The notes below the pieces were generated by a model that searched no databases, was not told the origin of the DNA, and saw only the letters and a program-made list of their open reading frames with translations. Shown here piece after piece: positions 6,796 to 14,164 of a stretch of DNA of 20,199 bases. Each line of letters begins with the position of its first letter. The first letter of the stretch is position 1. The position numbers and the translations under genes were made by a program. This DNA comes from Prasinococcaceae sp. CCMP 1430 (taxonomy: Eukaryota > Prasinodermophyta > Palmophyllophyceae > Prasinococcales > Prasinococcaceae). The stretch spans positions 56,902-77,100 of the forward strand of contig RQSC01001236.1 of NCBI GenBank assembly GCA_013416795.1, in the 5' to 3' direction.

Positions 6796-7890
6796 TTACA
6801 CAACGTCCATGTTGTCCTCATCGGCGAGGAGCTGCGCGTCGATTGCGGCCGCGACGGCGGGCGCAGCGCCGAGTGCGGCCGCGCGTAGCGCGGCGTACTC
6901 GGCGCCGGACACGCCCGCGTGTGCGCCGTCGTGCGAGAGCCTGCAACGGTGAGCAGTGCGCGTGCGTGAGAAAGAGCGCATCCAAAAAGCCCTGCACGCG
7001 CGCGCGCGCGCGCGCGCGCGCACGTACCTCTCCCAGCACACCTGCCCACCCTCAAGCACGGCTACAGAGAGCGTCGCGCGCGCGCAGCCCTCCTCGGCCT
7101 CTGTGGGGTCCACAACGACCACTGCACCGCTACCCTCGCCTTCGCCCTCACCCTCGCCCTCGGGGGTGGCGTCGAGTAGCGCCGCGGTAAGCACGACGGG
7201 CATGGAAGCCACCACGAGCGGATCCACCTCCTCACCATCCTCGATCTCGACCTCTACCTCCGCCCCACCCGTGCCATTCTCACCCTCCGCAGCGACAGCG
7301 ACCGCACGCGGGATGGCGGCCGTCGAGAGGGCGGCGCGTACCGCGGCGGACGCGCACGCGAGCATGCCGCCGCCGAGGCCGCCACACGCGTTGTGCGCGC
7401 CGTCCCCGGCCGCCATGATGGCCACGTGCACGCGGAGCTCCCACGCGTGGCGCGCACGCGCCACACACAGCCGCGCGAGATCGACCGCTGCGCCCGATCC
7501 GTCGGGCGCGCCGCCGAACGCCGACTGCAGCGCGGCGCGCAGCGTGGCTGCCTCGGCCTCGCGCCTGCTCGTTCGCGCGGACGCAAACGCGCGTGCAGAG
7601 CGCGGGGTCAGTTCTCCGTCATACGCGCGCATGCGCGCGCGCGCGCGCGCATGCCCGTCGATGGGTGCTCACGCGAGCGCCCCGCACGCACCTCCGGGGC
7701 GCCCCCCACTGCTCCCTGGCGCACGGCGAGACCTCGACGGAGAACGCGATGGAGCCGCAGTCGGGTGCCGACGCGCGCGGCCTGACGACGTCGGCCTTGA
7801 CGCCCGCCACAGCGGCGAGCGCGCCGACGGCGGCGTGCGCGGAGCCATCACACTGCGCGAGCGCGCCCGATGCGACGCGCGGCGCGCGCG
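6796..7890 (-). CDS. RRP42: Exosome complex RNase PH-like subunit RRP42/EXOSC7 (5' end missing)
   Basis: Exons 7890-7692, 7564-7028 and 6940-6796 join in frame to 292 residues, missing the first 40 or so. Introns are 127 bp (7691-7565) and 87 bp (7027-6941), both phase 2; the first has a CTGAC motif before its CAG. Exon A has the RNase PH core LAQCDGSAHAAVGALAAVAG then VKADVVRP and FSVEVSP. Exon B has AALSTAAIPRAVAV, an acidic VEIEDGEEVDP, SMPVVLTAALLD and VVVDPTEAEEGCARATLSVA. Exon C ends at TAA (6798-6796). The acidic insert before MPVVLT and the TEAEEGCA block favour RRP42 over RRP45, RRP43 or MTR3, though not with certainty. It is a non-catalytic ring subunit of the nuclear and cytoplasmic exosome. 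A (GE)n run in exon B comes from a hexanucleotide microsatellite (about 7135-7165). The acceptor for exon A is TTTCCTCAG. Confidence 0.85.
6997..7021. repeat. Alternating (CG)n tract in an RRP42 intron
   Basis: An uninterrupted 25-base CG alternation, extended by flanking CA/TG steps, starts immediately inside the 5' splice site of the last RRP42 intron and takes up nearly a third of it. Confidence 0.9.
7621..7654. repeat. Alternating purine-pyrimidine (CG-rich) tract in an RRP42 intron
   Basis: Thirty-four bases of strict purine-pyrimidine alternation, mostly CG with ATGC interruptions, lie inside the intron spanning 7691-7565. Confidence 0.9.
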
Positions 7891-7899
7891 CTGAGGAAA

Positions 7900-7946
7900 C
7901 GCGCGCACGCGCGCACGCGCGCGCGCCCAAACGCGCGCGCGCGCGT
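7900..7946. repeat. Two adjacent CG/CA alternating tracts upstream of RRP42 exon A
   Basis: Alternation covers about 7900-7926 and 7930-7946, broken by a short CCAA. It lies just upstream (on the minus strand) of the TTTCCTCAG acceptor, so it is probably in a further RRP42 intron. Confidence 0.85.
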
Positions 7947-8092
7947 TCGTACAACCCTCGCCCCCTCCCTAGCCGCCCGATGCTGGGAGCGCCGCGCCGC
8001 GCCCCCAGTCCCACCCCCACCCCTGCCCGTCCGGCGGTGTGTGTGTGGCGCACGCAGCCGCCGCCGCCGCCGCCGCCGCCCGCCGCCCGCCG

Positions 8093-8135
8093 TTTAGGGG
8101 GTTGAGGTTAGGGTTTTGACCCCATTTGTTTAGGG
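8093..8135 (+). repeat. Degenerate telomere-like words (TTTAGGG/TTAGGG)
   Basis: TTTAGGG occurs at 8093-8099 and 8129-8135, and GGTTAGGGTTTT lies between them at 8106-8117. They are spaced, not tandem, so this is at most a decayed interstitial or subtelomeric trace. Confidence 0.4.
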
Positions 8136-8569
8136 TGCGCATCAGTGTATCTGCCACACCCGGGGTGTCGGGTTGTACCTGGGTCACCGCCCGGACGCCT
8201 CGCGTCATTCTGTTGGGACACCGGGGTCGTCGGGCGAGGAACCAGGTCGCGCGCTCGTGCGCGTTCGCGCCCGTAGGGTTCTTTCGACCCATTTTTCTTT
8301 TTTTTTTTCCCTTCCCCCTCCAAAACCCCCGAAAAAAGCCCGCGCGAAAACGCGGCGCGCAAAGGCGCCCTCGCGCCCCCCCCCACCCCCCCTGGCCTGG
8401 CGGCCTGGCGGCCCCGCCACAAGCGCGCGGGCTGCTGCCCCCCTCCCCCCCCGGCCCCGTGTCGCTGGGCGGGGGGTAGAGGGCGGCTCCCCTCGGCGGC
8501 GCCGATCGCCCGCCCGAAGGAAGGAGGGGCGGCTCCCGGGCGATGTCGCGGGCCGCGGCCGCCCCCCCC

Positions 8570-8570
8570 N
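8570..8570. other. Single N, probable scaffold gap of unknown size
   Basis: A lone N follows a C run, and the sequence character changes abruptly from G/C homopolymers to a CA-rich tract. It lies between two divergent genes that both lack their N-terminal coding exons, which suggests real missing sequence. Confidence 0.75.
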
Positions 8571-8676
8571 GCACACACGCACACACACAGCACGCGCACT
8601 GCCATGCGCCCACACATGCACACCTCCACACAAACACAACACGCCACAATCACCACCACCACCGACACATCCAAAG
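8571..8676 (+). other. CA-rich 3' end of a NUP205 intron
   Basis: This stretch is built of CACACA and CCACCA units and ends CATCCAAAG directly before clear NUP205 coding. The CNNM intron ends in the same kind of CA-rich tract. The exact acceptor is uncertain; AAG at 8674-8676 keeps the frame and has no stop after it. Confidence 0.5.
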
Positions 8677-11600
8677 GGTCCCAACCCGAACGACCGCGCT
8701 CTCCTCCGCGACGGCAAGATCGCGAACGTGCGCCACCAGCCCCTGACGCTCACAGACGACCACGTGTGGATCGTCAACACGCTGTCCGACGCGCTCTCGC
8801 TCAACGAGATGCTGTGCCTCAACCTGCTCGTGGAAACGGACGAGATCTACGGCCTGCAGGGGCGCACCCGGGAGGACACGGCGCGGCTGGCGGCGGGGGT
8901 GTACCACGAGGAGCGCATGGCGGTCGTCGAGTGCCTGCTGCTCATCCTCAACGCGGCCATCGTCGACTACGCGCCCGATCGGAGCGAGCTGCAGTCCGCC
9001 CTCGCGGACTACGCGGTGACGGTCATGCGGCGCACCGACCCGGCGGAGGGCGGGGGGTCGACGCTCCTGCGCAGGCTGCTCGCGCTGGCGTCCGCCGAGC
9101 CGCCCGCCGTGGAGGCGGGGAGCCTGCTCGAGCACATCACGCTCAGGTCGGGCGTGACCTGCGCGCGCGCGGACCAGGCGGCGCACGAGGCCATGCTGTG
9201 CGGGAACGCGCTGCACAGCGCCTGCTCCGTGGTCGCCTACGCGGTGCACACGCCGACGCCCGTCGCGGTGCGCGTCGAGGACGCAATGGCGGTGGTCCGG
9301 CTGGCGGCGAAGCGCGCGGCCGACATAGACGCCGAGGAGCAGAAGCGCGCGAACGCGCGCGCGCTCAACGACGAGCACATCCGCGTGCTCGGCCGCGGCA
9401 TCGCCCAGCAGGACGACGCCGCCGGCGGCGGCGGCCTCGCCGACTCCAACAAGAGGGCGGGCGAGCGCGAGGAGGCGCGCCGGAAGGCGCAGCAGGCCGT
9501 CTCGTGCCAGCTGGCGGCCGTCGAGCTGCTGTGCCCGTGCGACCAGTTCCAGATGCCGATGGGCGTCGTCACCGAGCCCAACATGCTCGCGCAGGTGGGC
9601 GCCCTCGTGCGCGCCGCCGCGAGCGGCGGCCAGGGCGAGAACGGCGGGGGCGCGAGCGCGGCGGTGGGCCACGCGTCGTCGTCGTCGTCGTGGCACGCCC
9701 GCGCGATGGCCACCACCTCGATCGCGTGGGCCCTCGCCTCGGCGGATCCGAGGCAGGCGCAAAAGTCGGGCGAGGCCGCCGACGTCATCGCGCGCTACTC
9801 CGCAAAGGTCTTCGCGGCGATGCTCCAGGGCGACGCGGCGGCGCGCTACGACCCCGCGCAGGGCGCCATGGCGCACCAGACCGCGCACAAGCTGCTGCTG
9901 CGGTTCCTGCTGCACGAGGCCGGCAAGGGCGAGGTGCGAGCGATGCGTGACGCCGCCTCGGTGCATGTGGCGGCCGAGGGCGGCGACGCCTCCGAGGGCG
10001 CGGGCCTCGCGAGCCTGCTGTCGCTGATGGCGGTGCTCTACGCCGCCAACCCGGGGCTCGCCGAGCACTGGTGCGTGGTTGACTTCGTGGAGGGCGTGAT
10101 GGAGGACCAGTGCACGGTGGCGATGCTCACGCCGCTCCTCGACATGCTGGCGGCGCTCGCGGGCTCGGACCAGTGGCGCCCGCGCCTGCGTGAGTGGCTG
10201 CAGCGCCCCGCCGATCGCGTGCCGGTCAACTGGTCGAAGCTCTTCAACGCCACGGCGCAGTACGCCAGCCTCCTCCGCGCGCGCGAGCAGGAGCAGGGCG
10301 GCGGCGTGGACGTCGCCAAGGCGGCGCAGCAGAAGAGGGAGCCGGCGACGACGGAGCTGATCCCCGCCGAGGACGAGCGGGTGCTCACGGCGTACCTGTC
10401 GCTCTTCAGGTCGCTCTTCGAGGCGGCCGCCGAGGACTCGGAGCGGCAGGCGGTGGCGCAGGAGATCAGGGCGGCGAGCAACCAGGCGCCGGTCGTCGGC
10501 CTCGTCAGCCTCTACACGTGCGGCGTGAGCCCCGCCCTGAAGGCCTCGCTGCTGGACGCCCTGCGGGCGGCGGCGCTCTCGCCGTCGCTGGCGCACGCGG
10601 CGCTCGAGCAGCTCAAGTCTTCCGGAGCGGCGCACGCGCACGCCGGCGGCGCGGCCGCCGGGCTGACGAGGCAGCTCAACCAGATCGAGGCCCCCGCGCG
10701 CACGTACCCCGAGCTGCGCGCCTTCCTCCGACTGGTCAAGACGCTCGCCGCCTCCCTGCCCCTGTACGCCGATCGGGGGCTCGCCCTCAGGACGCTCCTG
10801 CCGTTCGTGCGCGACGAGGCCTTCCTGAAGCTCGGCGCGCGCGAGCACGTCGACCCCGCCGAGCGCTGGGAGGTCGCCGCGCTCTGCTTGGAGATCTTCG
10901 AGAGCGTGGTGGCTGTGTACGCCCCGCGCGCGCAGGACTTCCACGACGGCGGGGTCAACCGGGCAGACGTGCCGCCGGGCTTCGACGTGATGAAGGACGC
11001 GCTCTCCGGCGGCGCCATCCTCCACCACGCCCTCCAGATCCTCGTCGATGGCGGCGAGGTGCCCGGGGACAGGGCGCTCGCGCCGCTCGACCTGCCGCGC
11101 GAGAGGGCCGTGCACGCGGCGCTGGCGCTCCTCAGGACCGTCCTGGGCGCCGACGCCGAGGTCTGCCGCTGCGCCGCCGAGGTGGCGGGGCACGGGGTCG
11201 ATCGCGACGGGGCCGACTCGCGGGGGCTCGGGCCCGCCGCGCTGCTCACGCTTGACGTGGTGCTCACGCGCGCCCCCGAGCGCCTGGCGGCGTGCATGCA
11301 GTACTGCGCGTACACTCCCAACGTGGCCGTGCGCTGCGCCGCCGTCGATGTCATGCGCCACCTGTCCGACCGCCTGGAGGGGCTGCCGCTCGCGCTCGGC
11401 GACGGCGCCCCGGCGCGGCGCATCGTCGGCGGCTGCGCGGCCGCCCTCGCCGAGGCGGTGGCGAGCCCGCCGCAGACGCACGAGGGCGCGGAGCAAGGGT
11501 GCGACGCGTACCAGCTCGGGCTGCGGGTGCTGAGCCTGATGCTCAGCGCCGCGTCGCAGCCCGCGCCCAACATGCTCCACTTCCTGCTTGGCTGCCAGTG

Positions 11601-14028
11601 CTCCGTGGACGGCATCGACCTGCCAGAGGCGAGCGCCGTGCGCCAGCTCGCGCCCCTGCTCCACCTGTGCGAGCTCGTGTGCGACACTGGGCGCCGCGAG
11701 ACGCACGCCACCCGCCTCGCGGAGCTGGCCGTCAGGGTGCTGGCGTCCTTGGCCACCGAGGAGCAGACGCGAGGCGCCGTGCTCCACGCCCTCAGGCAGC
11801 GGGGGCTCGTCGCGAGGATGGTCGCGAGCAGCGCGGCGGCGCCACCGCCGGCCGAGGGCGAGCGCCAGGCGACGCTGACGATCACGGGCAGCGTCCTGCG
11901 CCTCGCCGCGATCGAGCTGCACGCCGCCGATCCGGAGGTGCCCCTGCAGGGAGGGAGCATCGCGAGCGTGCTGCGCGCGTTGTTTGGCGCCGCGGCGGAC
12001 TCGGGCAGCGACCCCAGCGCGCTGCAGGCGCTGAGCTCGCGCCACGTGGCGTTGCTGCAGATCCTCGAGCAGCTCCGCCCCAGCGCGCCGCCCGTGGCCT
12101 CGATCGGCGCTCAGGACGCCGCCGTGGAGAGCGTGCTCGCCGCCGCGCACGTGCGCGAGGCGCTTGCGGATCCCAGATCGGCCGGCATCGGGGGCGAGGC
12201 GGTCGGATTTGGCGCGCAGGCGCGGCCGACCGTCGACCTGAAGGCGCTCACGCACTTTTTGCAGTCGCGCGTGCCGATGCAGCAGACGCCCCGCGAGAGC
12301 GCCGCGTCCGCGGACGCGAACCGCCTCGCCATCGAGGTCGCTGCGAGCAACAACGCCGCGGCGGAGGAGAGCGCCGCGCGCGCGTCCGCCCTGCTCGCTT
12401 GGGCGGCCGCCGTGGAGGTGCTCGTATCGCGTCGCATCGACGGGGCCGGCAACACGCTGAAGTTGGTGGACATGGTGCTGCACGCGTGCCTGGACGTGCT
12501 CCTGGACGCGAGCCGCAAGGCGGAGGTGGATAATGACCTTGCTGGTTCGCTGCTGCGCGTCGTCTCGGTGACTCTGGCAACGCTCTCCGCGGCGCACGCC
12601 GAGACGCGCCGCGGGGCCAACGCCGCGGCAGCTGGGGCGCTGTCTCGCCACGCGCCCACCGAGCTGGCGACGGTCGCCTCTGGCGCGCTGCCCAAGCTGC
12701 TTCTGGTGATGGGCGACGCCTCGGCCTCGGCGGGCAGCGGCGCCGGCAGCGTCGTGGCCATGTGCAGGCTCTACGCGGGCGTCCTGCACGCGCTGGACTG
12801 CGCCGATGGGGAGGCCGCCGCGTGCGCCGCGGTGCGCAGGGCGCCAGAGCAGGCGCTCGCGAGGCTCGCGAGCGATGCGCTCGCCCCGAGCGAGGCCCTT
12901 CAGGAGCTGGCGCTGCGCACCCTGGACGCCGCGCTGGCCGCGGATGCCGGCGGCACGACCGTCGAACGGGCTCTGTCCGCCGGCGTCATCCGCGGGCTGC
13001 TGCACGGCGTGGCTGGAGCGGGCGGGCGCGCCGCGGCCGCCTCCCTCACCAACGCCGCCGTGATGTCGACCAGGCCGGCGTGCCTTCTCGAGGCCCAGCT
13101 GTCGTTGCTCCTGCGCATCGCCATCAGTCGCTGGCCGGTGAGCGCCGAGGTGCTGCTTCGGACTGGGGCGCTCCGCTCCCTGGCGGCGTGCGAGGCCCTG
13201 GACGTCGCCGTCGCGCCCTTCTCCCAGAGTGCGATGGGGCTCGACGCCGCGCGCGCGGCCGCGGTGGCCGTCCACGGGCGCGGGCGAGCCGACCGCGCCA
13301 TGCGTCGCACGATCGTGTTCCCGGCGCTGCGGCTCGCGGCCGCCGTGGGCGCGTCCTTGCCCAAGAGCGAAGACTGCGGTGCGCAGCTCGCCAACTTCGT
13401 GAGCTCGCACGTGGGACTCTTCGCCAGCACCTTCGCCACGGCGGCCCTGCCGGCCGCGCGTGACACGGGCGACGAGGCGCTCGCGGACTCGCGCGTGGCG
13501 CGCGCCGCGATCGAAGACGCGGAGGAGCTCGCGCTGTGCATGGCGGTGCTGCTGCCCCTCTACGCGCACGCGGTCGAGGCGGGTGGCGCGGGCGCCGCCG
13601 CCGATGCGAGGAGCGCGGGCCCCGTGGCGGGCGCCATCGCCAGGGTGCACAACGATGTGGTGACGCTTGCGGGCGTGTACTGCACGGCCGACGGCGCGCT
13701 CGCCGTGCAGCCGGAGGTGGCCACTCGCCTTCAGGCCGTCGTCGCCGCGCTGGCGTCCTCGCGCGACGAGGGCCAGCGCGCGGCCGGTGCGACGCTGCGT
13801 GCGCAGATGAGTCGCGCGTCCGATCGACTCGCGCAGTGCGTGCGCCTGGGCCCCGCAATGCCCGAAGGTGCGAACGGCCACGGCACTGGCGCGATGGTCG
13901 TGGCAGGCGCGGGCGCGGCCGGCACCGCGGCACGCGTGGCCGAGCACGCGCGCGCCTCACTCGTCGCTCGCGCCGCGGATGGCATGTTTGCGTACGTGGG
14001 CGGCGGCATGCGCTCGCCGCTGGCGTAG
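8677..14028 (+). CDS. NUP205: Nuclear pore inner-ring nucleoporin NUP205/NUP192 (5' end missing)
   Basis: One uninterrupted exon of 5.35 kb encodes about 1,783 residues to TAG 14026-14028. This large alpha-solenoid scaffold of the nuclear pore inner ring binds NUP93 and NUP53/35. Diagnostic parts are the N-terminal LSDALSLNEMLCLNLLVETD, YHEERMAVVECLLLILNAAI, the central VPVNWSKLFNATAQYASLL, ELIPAEDERVLTAYLSLFRS, and QAPVVGLVSLYTCGVSPALK; the rest is Leu/Ala-rich helical repeat throughout. Family members are about 1,700-2,000 residues, so only the first 70-100 or so seem absent, probably in the gap at 8570. Frame and codon use are even across the exon with no frameshift. The stop lies 136 bp from the CNNM stop. 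A 1,765-codon antisense frame is a GC-driven shadow. NUP188, the paralogue, is less likely given the W-S-x-L-F-N block. Confidence 0.92.
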   Translation, partial: GPNPNDRALLRDGKIANVRHQPLTLTDDHVWIVNTLSDALSLNEMLCLNLLVETDEIYGLQGRTREDTARLAAGVYHEERMAVVECLLLILNAAIVDYAPDRSELQSALADYAVTVMRRTDPAEGGGSTLLRRLLALASAEPPAVEAGSLLEHITLRSGVTCARADQAAHEAMLCGNALHSACSVVAYAVHTPTPVAVRVEDAMAVVRLAAKRAADIDAEEQKRANARALNDEHIRVLGRGIAQQDDAAGGGGLADSNKRAGEREEARRKAQQAVSCQLAAVELLCPCDQFQMPMGVVTEPNMLAQVGALVRAAASGGQGENGGGASAAVGHASSSSSWHARAMATTSIAWALASADPRQAQKSGEAADVIARYSAKVFAAMLQGDAAARYDPAQGAMAHQTAHKLLLRFLLHEAGKGEVRAMRDAASVHVAAEGGDASEGAGLASLLSLMAVLYAANPGLAEHWCVVDFVEGVMEDQCTVAMLTPLLDMLAALAGSDQWRPRLREWLQRPADRVPVNWSKLFNATAQYASLLRAREQEQGGGVDVAKAAQQKREPATTELIPAEDERVLTAYLSLFRSLFEAAAEDSERQAVAQEIRAASNQAPVVGLVSLYTCGVSPALKASLLDALRAAALSPSLAHAALEQLKSSGAAHAHAGGAAAGLTRQLNQIEAPARTYPELRAFLRLVKTLAASLPLYADRGLALRTLLPFVRDEAFLKLGAREHVDPAERWEVAALCLEIFESVVAVYAPRAQDFHDGGVNRADVPPGFDVMKDALSGGAILHHALQILVDGGEVPGDRALAPLDLPRERAVHAALALLRTVLGADAEVCRCAAEVAGHGVDRDGADSRGLGPAALLTLDVVLTRAPERLAACMQYCAYTPNVAVRCAAVDVMRHLSDRLEGLPLALGDGAPARRIVGGCAAALAEAVASPPQTHEGAEQGCDAYQLGLRVLSLMLSAASQPAPNMLHFLLGCQCSVDGIDLPEASAVRQLAPLLHLCELVCDTGRRETHATRLAELAVRVLASLATEEQTRGAVLHALRQRGLVARMVASSAAAPPPAEGERQATLTITGSVLRLAAIELHAADPEVPLQGGSIASVLRALFGAAADSGSDPSALQALSSRHVALLQILEQLRPSAPPVASIGAQDAAVESVLAAAHVREALADPRSAGIGGEAVGFGAQARPTVDLKALTHFLQSRVPMQQTPRESAASADANRLAIEVAASNNAAAEESAARASALLAWAAAVEVLVSRRIDGAGNTLKLVDMVLHACLDVLLDASRKAEVDNDLAGSLLRVVSVTLATLSAAHAETRRGANAAAAGALSRHAPTELATVASGALPKLLLVMGDASASAGSGAGSVVAMCRLYAGVLHALDCADGEAAACAAVRRAPEQALARLASDALAPSEALQELALRTLDAALAADAGGTTVERALSAGVIRGLLHGVAGAGGRAAAASLTNAAVMSTRPACLLEAQLSLLLRIAISRWPVSAEVLLRTGALRSLAACEALDVAVAPFSQSAMGLDAARAAAVAVHGRGRADRAMRRTIVFPALRLAAAVGASLPKSEDCGAQLANFVSSHVGLFASTFATAALPAARDTGDEALADSRVARAAIEDAEELALCMAVLLPLYAHAVEAGGAGAAADARSAGPVAGAIARVHNDVVTLAGVYCTADGALAVQPEVATRLQAVVAALASSRDEGQRAAGATLRAQMSRASDRLAQCVRLGPAMPEGANGHGTGAMVVAGAGAAGTAARVAEHARASLVARAADGMFAYVGGGMRSPLA

Positions 14029-14164
14029 CAGGACACCCGCGTCGCGTCGGCGCACGCGCACCGCCGCCGTATCATAATGGGTGATATTACTTGACGTGAT
14101 GCTGGACGCACCATATTAGAGCCGCCCCCCCCCGCCGCTGGGCGCGCGCGCGCGCCGCGCGCGC
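14029..14164. terminator. Shared 3' region between NUP205 and CNNM
   Basis: A 136-bp convergent spacer. It contains an AT-richer patch at about 14070-14118 (GTATCATAATGGGTGATATT and onward), then a C run and a CG alternation at about 14145-14163. The AT patch is the only likely site for 3'-end formation of either gene. No AATAAA is present. Confidence 0.35.

Larger units (their letters stand above)
7891..8676. other. Repeat-rich divergent spacer containing a gap
   Basis: About 790 bp separate the first recognisable coding of RRP42 (minus) and NUP205 (plus). In order: CG alternations (7900-7946), a C-rich stretch, a CCG run at 8056-8082, telomere-like TTTAGGG words (8093-8135), moderately GC DNA to 8280, a T run near 8298-8309, C/G homopolymers, the N at 8570, and a CA-rich tract from 8571. 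I searched both strands for the missing N-termini (an RRP42-type HGVxxDLRxDGR and the start of NUP205) and saw neither. Confidence 0.6.

Noticed and set aside
6994-7950. CRISPR-like or tandem-repeat array in the CG-rich tracts
   Set aside because: They are simple dinucleotide alternations without unique spacers, located in introns.
8173-8569. Upstream extension of the NUP205 frame before the N
   Set aside because: It crosses the gap and encodes Pro/Arg/Lys low-complexity sequence unlike a NUP205 N-terminus.
8650-13947. A 1,765-codon open frame antisense to NUP205
   Set aside because: The sense frame encodes a recognisable nucleoporin throughout. In DNA this GC-rich, stop codons are rare in the complementary frame; the antisense product is Arg/His/Gly-rich and matches no family.
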